DNA from: Pacificoceanicola onchidii
GTDB lineage: Bacteria > Pseudomonadota > Alphaproteobacteria > Rhodobacterales > Rhodobacteraceae
DNA length: 64,000 bases
Assembly (NCBI RefSeq): GCF_004804335.1
Contig: NZ_SRXY01000001.1
Coordinates: forward strand, 434,001 to 498,000
Reading direction: 5' to 3'
Part shown: piece after piece, positions 1-9,917 of the stretch
Numbering within the stretch: the stretch's first letter is position 1
Layout of the letters: each line of letters begins with the position of its first letter
Notes under the pieces: generated by a model
Told to the model about the DNA's origin: nothing
Seen by the model: only the letters and a program-made list of their open reading frames with translations
Database searches by the model: none
Translations under genes and position numbers: made by a program

Positions 1-503
1 TCCGGCAACCATGGATTGAGCGCAAGCGCCGCGCGCAGCGTCTCTTGCCCCTCGTCTTCGCGCCCGAGCCGCATCAGGGTCAGCGCCTTCCCCGACAGCG
101 CCCCGACATGCGCCGGGTTGATCCGCAGCGCCTCGTCCAGATCCGGCAAAGCGGCCAGATAGTTGCCGCGCAGAAAGGACGTGAAGGCGCGCTGGTTGTA
201 GCCTTCGGCATAGAACGGGCAGTAGCCGATCAGCGCGTCAAACCGCGCTTCGGCCTCGTCCCAATCGGAGACGCGCTGCGCCGAGCGGCCTTCGTCCAGC
301 ATCCGCCCGCTGGCCTCATCCGGAGTCTGGAGCCACAGCGTCCAGAGTTGCGCCGTCAGGCCCCGCGCTGTCATGTAGTTGGGCGCCGCCTGCAAGTTTT
401 CCAGAAGCTGTGCCTGTTCGGCTTCGATTTTCGGCGCGACCGGGCAGCCATCGGCCAGGGCCGCGCTGGCCATGACGGCCAGAAGAGCAGAGGTTTTCCA
501 CAT
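1..503 (-). CDS. TPR-repeat periplasmic protein, 3' part missing (cut by window edge)
   Basis: The reading frame starts at an ATG at 503 and stays open to base 1, so the C-terminus lies outside the window. The first 17 residues (MWKTSALLAVMASAALA) are a Sec signal peptide, so the product is probably periplasmic. From about residue 75 on there are TPR-like helices, including a segment ending in the typical ALRINPAH, followed by a second repeat. TPR proteins are scaffolds for protein contacts, and nothing visible identifies the partner. The gene lies just downstream of putR on the same strand, but the ~30-base gap does not prove a shared operon. Confidence 0.75.
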   Translation of the reverse strand, partial: MWKTSALLAVMASAALADGCPVAPKIEAEQAQLLENLQAAPNYMTARGLTAQLWTLWLQTPDEASGRMLDEGRSAQRVSDWDEAEARFDALIGYCPFYAEGYNQRAFTSFLRGNYLAALPDLDEALRINPAHVGALSGKALTLMRLGREDEGQETLRAALALNPWLP

Positions 504-533
504 GATCCAAGCCTCCCCGCGCAGGCGCAAAAA

Positions 534-1004
534 TCAAATCACATCCGCGAGACCGTCGTCCTTGACCGCCTGCATGGCAACATAGGTCGAGGTGACGGAC
601 ATGCCCGGCAAGCTCGAAAGTTTTTCTGCCAGAAACCGCCGATAGGCGCGCATGTCGGCGGTGCGCACCTTGAGGAGGTAGTCGAAATTCCCGGCAATCA
701 AGTGCGCCGATTCTACCTCCGGGATCGCGGCCACAGCGGTGTTGAACGCCTCGAGCGCGGCTTCGCGGGTGTCGTTCATACGCACTTCGACAAAAGCCAC
801 GTGATCAAGCCCGAGCCGGATCGGATCGAGGATCGCGCGGTAGCCGCGAATAACACCGCTTTCCTCAAGCCGTTTGAGGCGCGCCTGCGTGGGCGACTTT
901 GACAATCCGATCCGGCGCGCCAATTCTGTAACAGAGACGCGGCCCTCTTCTGCCAGAACCCTGAGAATCGCGTGATCGAAGCTGTCGAGATCTTCCGTCT
1001 TCAT
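534..1004 (-). CDS. putR: Lrp/AsnC-family regulator, probable proline-responsive PutR
   Basis: A 156-residue Lrp/AsnC protein: an N-terminal helix-turn-helix (RVSVTELARRIGLSKSPTQ) followed by a C-terminal RAM ligand-binding domain (from about residue 65; GNFDYLLKVRT is typical). It is transcribed divergently from putA, the standard arrangement for PutR in Rhodobacter and relatives, where it activates putA when proline is present. The ATG at 1004 is preferred over an upstream start because GGAAGG sits just before it. The putA product here has no N-terminal DNA-binding domain of its own, so a separate regulator is expected. Function is inferred from family and neighbour. Confidence 0.85.
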   Translation of the reverse strand: MKTEDLDSFDHAILRVLAEEGRVSVTELARRIGLSKSPTQARLKRLEESGVIRGYRAILDPIRLGLDHVAFVEVRMNDTREAALEAFNTAVAAIPEVESAHLIAGNFDYLLKVRTADMRAYRRFLAEKLSSLPGMSVTSTYVAMQAVKDDGLADVI

Positions 1005-1048
1005 CGGCCTTCCAATCGCCAAATATCTTTTCACTTTTCCTGCGAGTT

Positions 1049-1065
1049 ATGGCATTTTTCGCCAT
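1049..1065. promoter_or_regulatory. candidate operator in the putR-putA divergent promoter region
   Basis: An inverted repeat ATGGC-N7-GCCAT lies in the AT-richer 144-base gap between putR and putA. Position and symmetry fit an Lrp-type binding site, but five-base arms are weak evidence. Confidence 0.35.
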
Positions 1066-1148
1066 TTCGCCTGAACTTCCCCCAATCATAAGGCAAAAGT
1101 CCTGCAAAGAATAGCATAACCTGAGCCTGTCACTTTGAAAGGCTCGCC

Positions 1149-4100
1149 ATGTCCCTCGATCACACCGTTTCCCGCTCACCGCGCCAGCGGATTCTGCATG
1201 GCGCTTATGCCGATGAGGCCGCGACTGTCGAGGCCCTGATCCGGCAGGCGGATCTGTCCGAGACGGACCGCAAGGCCATTGTCGCGCGGGCGGCATCCCT
1301 CGTGCGGGACATCCGCGGCACGACCAATCCGGGCCTTATGGAGGTTTTCCTCGCTGAGTACGGGCTGTCGACCGATGAGGGCGTGGCGCTGATGTGTCTG
1401 GCCGAGGCCCTGCTGCGCGTGCCGGATGCGGAGACCATCGACGCGCTGATCGAAGACAAGATCGCCCCCTCCGACTGGGGCAAACACATGGGGCATTCGA
1501 CCTCGCCGCTGGTCAACGCCTCCACTTGGGCGCTGATGCTGACCGGCAAGGTTCTGGACGAAGGCAAACCCAGCCCCGTGGGCGCGCTGCGCTCGGCCAT
1601 CAAACGACTGGGCGAGCCGGTGATCCGCACCGCCGTCAGCCGCGCCATGAAGGAAATGGGCGCGCAGTTTGTTCTGGGCGAAACCATTGAAAAGGCGATG
1701 AAACGTGGATCTGGCATGGAGGAGAAGGGCTATACCTACTCCTATGACATGCTGGGCGAGGCGGCGCGTACCGAAGGGGACGCAAAGCGCTATCATCTGG
1801 CCTACTCTCGGGCGATTGGCGCCATCGCAGAGGCCGCCAAGGGCAATGACATCCGCACCAATCCGGGCATTTCGGTCAAGCTCTCTGCCCTGCATCCGCG
1901 CTATGACACGTTGCAGAAACAGGCCGTCATGGAAGAGCTGATGCCGCGTCTGCGGACCTTGTGCCAACTGGCGCGCTCTGCCGGGATCGGGCTGAACGTT
2001 GACGCCGAAGAGGCGGATCGGCTGGATATTTCGCTCGACGTGATCGAAACGGTTCTGGCCGAACCGTCGCTGAAGGGCTGGGAGGGTTTTGGCGTGGTGG
2101 TGCAGGCCTATGGCAAGCGCGCGCCCGCGGTGCTCGACTGGCTGTACGAACTGGCGCAGCGGCTCGACCGCAAGATCATGGTGCGGCTGGTCAAAGGCGC
2201 CTATTGGGACACGGAAATCAAGCGCGCACAGGTGATGGGCGTCGATGGCTTCCCGGTGTTCACATCGAAACACGCGACGGATGTGTCTTACATCGCCAAT
2301 GCCCGCAAACTGCTGGGACAGGCGGATCGCATCTACCCGCAATTTGCCACACACAACGCTCATACGGTTGCCGCGATTTTGCAGATGGCGGACGATATGG
2401 GTTTGGATCCAAGCGCTTACGAATTCCAGCGCCTGCACGGCATGGGCGAGACCCTGCATGCTCTGGTCAAGGACAAGGAAGGCACCCGTTGCCGGATCTA
2501 TGCGCCGGTGGGCGCGCATCGCGACCTGCTCGCCTATCTGGTGAGGCGGCTTCTGGAGAATGGCGCGAACTCGTCTTTTGTGAACCAGATTGTCGATGAA
2601 GATGTACCGCCAGAGGTGGTCGCGGCTGATCCGTTTGATCAGCTGGAGCCCGCGGAGCTGACCACCGGGCCGGATTTGTTTGCACCGGAGCGGGCCAATT
2701 CCATGGGGTTCGATCTGCGGGATCGGCCGACTTTGGAGACAATCGAAGCGGCCCGGGAGGCCTTTGCCGGACATCAGTGGTCGGCTGGCCCGCTGGTCGC
2801 GGGGGATGCGGTGACGGGCGCACAGACACCCGTGAAAAACCCGGCGATGCCCTCCGATACGGTTGGCGCTGTCACATGGGCCACGCCGGAAACCGTGGCG
2901 CAGGCGGCGGACGCGGCGGCGCCATGGGATGCCAGTCCCGAGACCCGCGCGGCGGTGCTGAACAAGGCCGCGGACCTTTATGAGGCGCATTATGGCGAGC
3001 TGTTCGCCCTGCTGCACCGGGAAGCGGGCAAGTTGATGCTGGATGCGGTGGCGGAACTGCGCGAGGCGGTGGACTTCCTGCGCTACTACGCGGCGCGCAG
3101 CGCGGGCGATCCGGCGCAGGGCGTCTTTACCTGCATTTCACCGTGGAACTTCCCGCTGGCGATCTTTTCCGGGCAGGTTGCGGCCGCGCTCGCTGCGGGC
3201 AACGCGGTTCTGGCCAAACCGGCTGAGCAGACCACGCTGGTGGGCCATCGCGCCGTGCAACTCCTGCACGAGGCGGGCGTGCCGCTGAGCGCTCTGCAAC
3301 TGCTGCCCGGCGCAGGCGAGGTTGGCGGGGCGTTGACGTCCAACGCGAATACCGACGGGGTTGCCTTCACCGGCTCCACCGAGACCGCGCAGATCATTCA
3401 CCGCAGCATGGCCAAGCACCTCGCCCCCGGCGCGCCGCTGATTGCGGAAACCGGCGGGCTGAATGCGATGATCGTCGACAGCACCGCCCTGCCGGAGCAG
3501 GCGATTCAGGCCATCGTCGAAAGCGCCTTCCAATCGGCGGGCCAGCGCTGCTCAGCCCTGCGTTGCCTTTACGTGCAGTCGGACATTGCCGAGCCTTTCC
3601 TAGACATGCTGCAAGGCGCGATGGATGCGCTGGTGGTGGGGAACCCGTGGGATCTGACCACGGATCTCGGCCCGGTGATCGACGAAGAGGCGCGCGCCGG
3701 CATCGTTGCGCATATCCGCGCGGCGCAGGCGGAAGGGCGGGTTCTGAAAACCTATCCGACACCGGACAGCGGGTACTATGTCGCCCCGACCCTGATCCGG
3801 GTGAACGGGATCAGCGATCTGGAGCGGGAGATTTTTGGCCCGGTCCTGCATGTGGCGACATTTGACTCTCAGGAGTTGGACAAGGTCATCGCCGATATCA
3901 ACGCCACGGGCTATGGGCTGACCTTTGGCCTGATGACGCGGATCGACGACCGGGTGCAGCACGTGACGGAGGCCGTTCATGCGGGCAACATCTACGTCAA
4001 CCGCAACCAGATTGGCGCGATTGTCGGCTCGCAACCCTTTGGCGGCGAGGGGCTTTCGGGAACCGGCCCCAAGGCAGGCGGGCCGCTTTACGTGGATCGG

Positions 4101-4592
4101 TTCCGCAAACGCCCTGCCCCGGCCCAAGCCGCAGCCTTTGACAAGGCGCAGGATCCCGGCGCGCTGCAGGCCGCTCTGAAAACACCTAGAAAGCCCCCCG
4201 CAGACACGCGCATTGAACTGCCGGGACCCACTGGCGAGGCCAACCAATACGGCACCTTTGCCCGCCCGCCGGTGCTCTGCCTTGGGCCGGGCGCGGCGGC
4301 AGAGGCGCAGGCAGAGGCCGTGCGGGCCATGGGCGGACAGGCCGTCGCGGCCACTGGCACACTTGCCCCGGAGGTTTTGGAGACCTTGGGCGGGTTCTCT
4401 TCGGCGATCTGGTGGGGAGACGTGGAAAACGCGCGCGCCTATCGTCAGGCTCTGGCCAAACGAGACGGCGCGATCCTGACGCTGATCACCGGTGCGCCGG
4501 ACCGGGGCCACGCCCGTGCCGAACGCCATGTCTGCATCGACACCACGGCGGCGGGCGGCAACGCCGCGCTGCTGGCCGGAGAGGAAAGCTGA
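1149..4592 (+). CDS. putA: bifunctional proline dehydrogenase / L-glutamate gamma-semialdehyde dehydrogenase
   Basis: A 1147-residue PutA that oxidises proline to glutamate in two steps. The N-terminal half is the FAD-dependent proline dehydrogenase (about residues 120-450; RLVKGAYWDTEIKRAQ and YEFQRLHGMGE are signature stretches). The following domain is the NAD-dependent aldehyde dehydrogenase (about 530-990), with the general base Glu near 767 (ETGG) and catalytic Cys near 801 (SAGQRCSALR). A C-terminal extension of about 150 residues is the conserved PutA tail. There is no N-terminal ribbon-helix-helix domain, so this is not the trifunctional autoregulator of E. coli, and control by the divergent putR is likely. 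AAGG precedes the ATG. Confidence 0.97.
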   Translation: MSLDHTVSRSPRQRILHGAYADEAATVEALIRQADLSETDRKAIVARAASLVRDIRGTTNPGLMEVFLAEYGLSTDEGVALMCLAEALLRVPDAETIDALIEDKIAPSDWGKHMGHSTSPLVNASTWALMLTGKVLDEGKPSPVGALRSAIKRLGEPVIRTAVSRAMKEMGAQFVLGETIEKAMKRGSGMEEKGYTYSYDMLGEAARTEGDAKRYHLAYSRAIGAIAEAAKGNDIRTNPGISVKLSALHPRYDTLQKQAVMEELMPRLRTLCQLARSAGIGLNVDAEEADRLDISLDVIETVLAEPSLKGWEGFGVVVQAYGKRAPAVLDWLYELAQRLDRKIMVRLVKGAYWDTEIKRAQVMGVDGFPVFTSKHATDVSYIANARKLLGQADRIYPQFATHNAHTVAAILQMADDMGLDPSAYEFQRLHGMGETLHALVKDKEGTRCRIYAPVGAHRDLLAYLVRRLLENGANSSFVNQIVDEDVPPEVVAADPFDQLEPAELTTGPDLFAPERANSMGFDLRDRPTLETIEAAREAFAGHQWSAGPLVAGDAVTGAQTPVKNPAMPSDTVGAVTWATPETVAQAADAAAPWDASPETRAAVLNKAADLYEAHYGELFALLHREAGKLMLDAVAELREAVDFLRYYAARSAGDPAQGVFTCISPWNFPLAIFSGQVAAALAAGNAVLAKPAEQTTLVGHRAVQLLHEAGVPLSALQLLPGAGEVGGALTSNANTDGVAFTGSTETAQIIHRSMAKHLAPGAPLIAETGGLNAMIVDSTALPEQAIQAIVESAFQSAGQRCSALRCLYVQSDIAEPFLDMLQGAMDALVVGNPWDLTTDLGPVIDEEARAGIVAHIRAAQAEGRVLKTYPTPDSGYYVAPTLIRVNGISDLEREIFGPVLHVATFDSQELDKVIADINATGYGLTFGLMTRIDDRVQHVTEAVHAGNIYVNRNQIGAIVGSQPFGGEGLSGTGPKAGGPLYVDRFRKRPAPAQAAAFDKAQDPGALQAALKTPRKPPADTRIELPGPTGEANQYGTFARPPVLCLGPGAAAEAQAEAVRAMGGQAVAATGTLAPEVLETLGGFSSAIWWGDVENARAYRQALAKRDGAILTLITGAPDRGHARAERHVCIDTTAAGGNAALLAGEES

Positions 4593-4603
4593 CCATACCC
4601 CCT

Positions 4604-4626
4604 TGACCCCGGCCAAACCGGGGTCA
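4604..4626 (+). terminator. hairpin after putA
   Basis: Perfect 9-bp stem TGACCCCGG / CCGGGGTCA with a CCAAA loop, 11 bases after the putA stop. It is followed by only a short T-containing stretch, so it may be a weak intrinsic terminator or an mRNA-stabilising hairpin. Confidence 0.55.
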
Positions 4627-4637
4627 TTCTGCGGGGC

Positions 4638-5381
4638 ATGTTTCCAATCAGAGATCACAACCCTTCGGGGCGCATTCCTTACGTCACATACATACTGATC
4701 ATCGCCAATGTCGGCATTTTCCTCAGCATGTGGCACCTGCACGGCGACCAGCGTGCGCTGTTCCGTTTTTATGCCGATTGGGCACTTGTGCCCGCCTTTG
4801 TGACCGAAGGTTACGGTTACACGGGCTTTCTCAGCTCCATGTTCTTGCACGGGGGCCTTGCGCACCTGGGCGGTAACATGCTGTTTTTGTTTATTTTTGG
4901 TGACAACGTCGAAGATGAGATGGGCCATGGCCCTTACCTGATCTTCTATCTTGCCTGCGGGTTGGGCGCGGGGCTGACGCATTATCTCAGCGGGCCGTAT
5001 TCTACCATTCCCACGGTTGGCGCATCCGGCGCGATTGCCGGGGTGATGGGCGGTTACCTGCTGCTGTTCCCGAAGGCGCGCGTCGATATTCTGGTGATCC
5101 TGATCGTCATTTTCCGCATCATCCCCCTGCCCTCCTGGACCGTGCTGGCGCTTTGGTTCGGCATGCAGCTGTTCGGCGGCTTTGGCACCCCGGCCGGTGC
5201 GGGCGGTGTGGCCTATTGGGCCCACGCGGGCGGCTTTGCGCTTGGGGTGCTGTTTGCCCTGCCGCTTTGGCTGCGACTGGGCGGGACGGCGTTCTGGCGG
5301 CGCACGGACGGCCATCCGCCGCATCCCGACGCGGATTACACCAATGCGCGCACGCGGATTCCGAAGATCCCGCGCCGTTAA
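4638..5381 (+). CDS. rhomboid-family intramembrane serine protease
   Basis: A 247-residue polytopic membrane protein with the rhomboid signature: catalytic Ser in GASGAIAG, catalytic His in the last helix (YWAHAGGFALG), an HxGxxHLxxN-like element near the first loop (HGGLAHLGGNMLFL) and at least six hydrophobic segments. Rhomboids cut transmembrane substrates within the membrane. The charged C-terminal tail after the last helix (about residues 220-247) is cytoplasmic or periplasmic depending on topology. The start ATG lies 12 bases after the putA hairpin, with only a GGGG element upstream, so translation may be modest. Substrate unknown. Confidence 0.92.
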   Translation: MFPIRDHNPSGRIPYVTYILIIANVGIFLSMWHLHGDQRALFRFYADWALVPAFVTEGYGYTGFLSSMFLHGGLAHLGGNMLFLFIFGDNVEDEMGHGPYLIFYLACGLGAGLTHYLSGPYSTIPTVGASGAIAGVMGGYLLLFPKARVDILVILIVIFRIIPLPSWTVLALWFGMQLFGGFGTPAGAGGVAYWAHAGGFALGVLFALPLWLRLGGTAFWRRTDGHPPHPDADYTNARTRIPKIPRR

Positions 5382-5393
5382 GCCTGTCGAAGA

Positions 5394-6182
5394 TCAGACG
5401 GAGCGGATGATCTTGGCGAAGGGATCGAAGATGTTGTTGCTGGCGCAAAGGACCGAGCCGCTGTCGAGCCGGTCCTGATCGGCGCGGACGCCTTCGAGCA
5501 ACGCGCCCGCTTCCTTGGCGATGAGCGTACCTGCCGCGATGCGATGCAGCTCCATTTCGCGCGCCCAGAAGCCATCGAAGCGGCCTGCGGCGACATAAGC
5601 GAGATCAAGCGCCGGGGTACCCCACTGCCGTGCGCCTGCGCATTCCGGCATGAGTTTGGCGAGGTCCTTGATCGTGGCGGGCAGCGTGCGGCGGGTGCTG
5701 AAAGGCACTTCGGTGGCGAACAGCGCCTCGTTCATGCGGTGACGGCCAGAGACGCGCATCCGCTTGGAATCGTTGAGCCATGCGCCCGCGCCGCGCTCGG
5801 AGTAGAACATCTCGTCTTTAGCCGGATCAAAAATGACGGCGGAGACGATCTGGCCTTTGTGCTCCAGCGCGATGGAGATGCACCAATGCGGCAGACCGTG
5901 CAGAAAGTTCGATGCGCCGCCCAGAGGATCCACCAGCCAGCGGCGTGTCGGGTCCTGACCTTCAATTTCACCGCTGCGCCCGCCGAGCCAGCCGTAGCTG
6001 CGCACGGTCATCAGCTCTTCTTTCAGGATCTCTTCGGCGGCGGCATCGGCGCGGCTGACAAAATCGCCCGCCCCGCGCTGCGAGACCTGCAGGTTCTCGA
6101 CTTCGCGGAAGTCTTTGACGAGGCTGCGGCCCGCTTTGCGCGCGGCCTTCATCATGATGTTAAGATTCGCGCTGCCCTGCAT
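5394..6182 (-). CDS. inositol monophosphatase-like protein with degenerate metal site (probable pseudoenzyme)
   Basis: The 262 residues align end to end with SuhB/IMPase proteins of Rhodobacteraceae (VKDFREVENLQVS, WLVDPLGG, SNFLHGLPHW, ALDLAYVAAGR). The metal-binding positions are not kept. The usual LGEE motif reads LGGR at 66-69. The usual DPLDGT reads DPLGGA at 85-90, keeping only the first Asp. The usual PWDIAAG reads LHRIAAG, with Arg214 in the place of Asp. IMPases need these acids to hold Mg2+, so phosphatase activity is doubtful while the fold seems intact. It may bind RNA polymerase or another partner, as SuhB does, or be a structural paralogue. This is inference from motifs. Confidence 0.85.
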   Translation of the reverse strand: MQGSANLNIMMKAARKAGRSLVKDFREVENLQVSQRGAGDFVSRADAAAEEILKEELMTVRSYGWLGGRSGEIEGQDPTRRWLVDPLGGASNFLHGLPHWCISIALEHKGQIVSAVIFDPAKDEMFYSERGAGAWLNDSKRMRVSGRHRMNEALFATEVPFSTRRTLPATIKDLAKLMPECAGARQWGTPALDLAYVAAGRFDGFWAREMELHRIAAGTLIAKEAGALLEGVRADQDRLDSGSVLCASNNIFDPFAKIIRSV

Positions 6183-6204
6183 CGGTTCGGCCCTTCATAA
6201 GCAA

Positions 6205-6230
6205 TCAGGCCGCGCGTATACGCGGCCTGA
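6205..6230 (-). terminator. strong hairpin downstream of the 6278-6589 gene
   Basis: Perfect 10-bp stem TCAGGCCGCG / CGCGGCCTGA with a six-base loop, between the small secreted-protein gene and the IMPase-like gene, both on the minus strand. It probably ends transcription of the former. The T tract after it is poor. Confidence 0.55.
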
Positions 6231-6277
6231 CCTGAAATGCCAAGGGTGTAGCGCCCGCAGCGGGGCGCGGATCGCAA

Positions 6278-6589
6278 TTAGCGGTAAACCACGCCTTTTT
6301 CGCCCACCGGGGCGTAGGCGGCCGGAGCCTTGTGGCGCACTTTGTGCTTCTTGCCGCCCGCGCGGTTGATGTACGGCCCGGCGTTCGGGGTGCCGCAGCA
6401 GATCACACCGCCCATGGTCACCGGCTGCAGGCCAGCAGGGCACATGTTCGGGGCCTTGTAGCTGTGCACGAGGAAGTTGGAGTTGGGATCGTTTGTCGCG
6501 TCGCCCATGTACATGTCACCCCAGGCGAATGCCGCGCCGGCGGTCATTGCAAAGCCTGCCGCGAGGCCGAGTGTTCCAAGAATACGCAT
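6278..6589 (-). CDS. small secreted protein of unknown function
   Basis: A 103-residue protein beginning MRILGTLGL, with a clear Sec signal peptide ending near AGAAFA (residue 21). The mature part is short and basic at its C-terminus, with a Cys pair (VICCGT) and a Cys in MCPAG that could form disulfides in the periplasm. The start at 6589 is chosen over an upstream in-frame codon because GGGGGA lies just before it and the signal peptide begins there. I do not recognise the family. Confidence 0.65.
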   Translation of the reverse strand: MRILGTLGLAAGFAMTAGAAFAWGDMYMGDATNDPNSNFLVHSYKAPNMCPAGLQPVTMGGVICCGTPNAGPYINRAGGKKHKVRHKAPAAYAPVGEKGVVYR

Positions 6590-6884
6590 GATGTCCCCCA
6601 TCGTGACCGGAAAAAGTGTGGTTGTTTGCAACGCAGGCTATCAGTCGGGTCGCTCAAGTCAATTTTTTACTGTGTGAAATCGGGGATTTGATCGAAATTC
6701 CCGAGCGATCCCGCGCAACCGCGCCGCAAGCAAGGGAAGGAATCCGGGGAATGACGGGAGGGGCGCCGCAAAGGGGCGCGGGCAAGAGCAGGAGCCTGAA
6801 CGGCCTTCTGCCGATCCGTTCGCTCTGCCGGTTTTTCGTGGCCGCGCGGCGTTCTGCCTGCGATTGTCGGCCTGACGACGGGGT
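6590..6884. other. intergenic region, no feature recognised
   Basis: About 295 bases between the small secreted protein and the LdtR-like regulator. I see no convincing ORF, tRNA or long hairpin. The part next to 6590-6680 is AT-richer and probably holds the promoter of the secreted protein. Confidence 0.5.
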
Positions 6885-7382
6885 TTAGTAGATGTAACGG
6901 ATCTGATCCGTCCAGTAGCGCTCGACACGGCGCAGCGAGGTTGTGATCTCATCAATGCCGTCGATGCTCAGCACGCCTTTGCCCTGAAGTCCTTCGGCAT
7001 GGCGCTGGAACAGCTCAGCGACGATGTCACGGATTTCGCGCCCCCGCTGGGTGAGACGCACACGCACGGAGCGGCGGTCAATCTCACAGCGCTGATGGTG
7101 CATGTAGCCCATTTCGACCAGCTTTTTCAGGTTATAGCTCACGTTGGAGCCCTGATAGTAGCCGCGCGATTTCAATTCGCCCGCCGTCACCTCGTTGTCA
7201 CCGATGTTGAACAGCAAGAGCGCCTGCACCGCGTTCACGTCGATAATACCGAGCCGCTCGAACTCATCCTTGATCACGTCCAGCAAGAGCCGGTGGAGCC
7301 GTTCCACGAGGCTGAGCGCGTCAAGATAGCTGGCCATGTACCCTTGCTCAGAGGGCTTGGCCATCGAAGAATGTATACTCAT
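6885..7382 (-). CDS. ldtR: MarR-family winged-helix regulator, LdtR-like
   Basis: A 165-residue winged-helix protein. The recognition region RGYYQGSNVSYNLKKLVEMG followed by DRRSVRVRLT closely matches LdtR, the alphaproteobacterial MarR regulator first described in Liberibacter as controlling an L,D-transpeptidase and stress genes. The ATG at 7382 (MSIHSS) is chosen because the upstream extension is not conserved in character. No L,D-transpeptidase is next to it, so the target is unknown. The upstream gap contains an AATGCG-N14-CGCATT inverted repeat (7465-7490) that could be an autoregulatory site. The symbol is used by similarity only. Confidence 0.7.
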   Translation of the reverse strand: MSIHSSMAKPSEQGYMASYLDALSLVERLHRLLLDVIKDEFERLGIIDVNAVQALLLFNIGDNEVTAGELKSRGYYQGSNVSYNLKKLVEMGYMHHQRCEIDRRSVRVRLTQRGREIRDIVAELFQRHAEGLQGKGVLSIDGIDEITTSLRRVERYWTDQIRYIY

Positions 7383-7527
7383 ATCGGTCTCCGCCTGATT
7401 TGAACTGAGCGGAAACTGAAGGGGAAAGACCAATATAGCGTTAAATGGCTGCGATAATGTGGAAAATGCGACGTATATTTTCGCCGCATTTCAATCGAAC
7501 GTCGCGGATTGCCCCTGCGGGGATGCT

Positions 7528-7791
7528 TCAGCCCGCCCCGGAGGCCACGTCGCGGATGCTTTCGACCAGCGGCGCATGGGCCTCGGGCGCAGGCACCTGG
7601 CCGGAGATCCACTGGTACAGATCCTGATCGTTTTCAGACAGAAGTGCCTCGTAGGCGTCCAGTTCCGGATCGCTCATGCCCGCAAGCCGCGCATTGCTGT
7701 AGCGGATCAGGAGAATGTCCATCTCCTTGGTTCCGCGCCGCATGGAGCGCATGGCAAGCCGTTTCTTGCGGGTTTCGCGATCTTCAACCAT
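7528..7791 (-). CDS. sdhE: succinate dehydrogenase flavinylation factor SdhE
   Basis: An 87-residue SdhE/Sdh5 protein that helps attach FAD covalently to the SdhA subunit of succinate dehydrogenase. The family core is visible: RRGTKEMDILLIRY (containing the functional RGxxE-type motif) and YEALLSENDQDLYQWI. Its length is normal for the family. It starts two bases after the stop of the XRE regulator gene, so the two are probably co-transcribed. sdh genes are not in the window. Confidence 0.92.
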   Translation of the reverse strand: MVEDRETRKKRLAMRSMRRGTKEMDILLIRYSNARLAGMSDPELDAYEALLSENDQDLYQWISGQVPAPEAHAPLVESIRDVASGAG

Positions 7792-7792
7792 T

Positions 7793-8191
7793 TCAGCCGT
7801 TTTCCTTCAAAAGCAGGCGCAAGGATTTCTCGAGGCGCCCCAGTTTGTCTGCCTGTGATTTCATTTTGACCCGCATGGCGCGAATCTCGCCCAGGATGTC
7901 GGACATTTCCGGCGTGATCGTTTCGTCTTCGGGTGCGCTGAGGCCCTCGCCTTCACCGGTGATCAGCCAGACCATCGAGACGTTGAGCACACCCGAAAGC
8001 ATGGAGAGCTTGTTGGCGCGCGGCTCCGAGACGTCATCTTCCCAGCCTTGCAGGGTGGACAATTTGACGCCCAGACGCTTGGCCAGAATCTGTTGAGTCA
8101 TGCCAGCGGCTTCGCGCCCGGCAGCAAGACGATCACCGAAGGTGGCCGCTTCCGGCCCATACCAGTCGATTTCAGCGGTGGTGTCAGTCAT
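7793..8191 (-). CDS. XRE-family helix-turn-helix regulator
   Basis: A 132-residue protein with an HTH_3 domain at about residues 18-75 (MTQQILAKRLGVKLSTLQGW) and a C-terminal helix rich in charged residues (about 95-130) that may dimerise as a coiled coil. A strong GGAAGGAAG precedes the ATG. It is co-directional with sdhE and divergent from the aminotransferase gene. The target genes are unknown. Its constant pairing with sdhE in this family of bacteria is my recollection, not shown here. Confidence 0.85.
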   Translation of the reverse strand: MTDTTAEIDWYGPEAATFGDRLAAGREAAGMTQQILAKRLGVKLSTLQGWEDDVSEPRANKLSMLSGVLNVSMVWLITGEGEGLSAPEDETITPEMSDILGEIRAMRVKMKSQADKLGRLEKSLRLLLKENG

Positions 8192-8257
8192 AACTTCCTT
8201 CCTTCCGGGGCTTGCCCGTTGCTAAGGCTGGACAATGATCGGGTCCAGACCCTATGA

Positions 8258-9493
<1,236 letters not shown>

Positions 9494-9504
9494 AGGGGAA
9501 CGCG

Positions 9505-9906
9505 ATGTCCACCGATCTGCCCGAGTTCTATTTCCGCACGCGTGACAATGGCGCGATGGTTTTCCGCGTGGACACGGAAAACCGTCAACGCCGGATCGAT
9601 CTCGACCAGATTGCCGTGGTCAACCTGAACAAGGGCGAAATCCGCCCGCACGGGGATCACGTGCTGACCGAGGCCGAGGTTGACGCCATCGAGACATGGA
9701 TGGCCGAGCGCAAAGCAGCATTGGCTGCGCGCGAAATCGACGATATTCGGCGCACGGTGGATCATCTGCACCAAGTGGCGCAATGGGCGCAAAGCCGGGC
9801 GGAGCCGGAGGCTTTGGAGGCGGTGACAGATGAGCTTCTGCTGGCCATGCACGATCTGCGGCTCGTGCTGGTCCGCCGCAAGGCGGACCGGGTTCTCAAG
9901 GGGTGA
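9505..9906 (+). CDS. conserved hypothetical protein, cytoplasmic
   Basis: A 133-residue soluble protein starting after a good AGGGGAAC site, 11 bases downstream of the aminotransferase. The N-terminal part (PEFYFRTRDNGAMVFRVD) looks like a small beta-rich domain, and residues 60-130 are predicted helical by eye. No catalytic motif is seen. Codon use matches its neighbours, so it is probably a native gene co-expressed with the aminotransferase. Function unknown. Confidence 0.75.
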   Translation: MSTDLPEFYFRTRDNGAMVFRVDTENRQRRIDLDQIAVVNLNKGEIRPHGDHVLTEAEVDAIETWMAERKAALAAREIDDIRRTVDHLHQVAQWAQSRAEPEALEAVTDELLLAMHDLRLVLVRRKADRVLKG

Positions 9907-9917
9907 CGGCGGTCACC
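9902..9917. terminator. shared hairpin between convergent genes
   Basis: GGTGAC-GGCG-GTCACC spans the stop codons of the convergent genes at 9906 and 9913. It is short and has no T tract, so this is only a weak bidirectional terminator candidate. Confidence 0.35.

Noticed and set aside
1149-1300. Trifunctional PutA with DNA-binding head
   Set aside because: No ribbon-helix-helix sequence is present before the helical domain.
3600-5324. A 574-codon minus-strand frame over putA and rhomboid
   Set aside because: Shadow; both sense genes are unmistakable.
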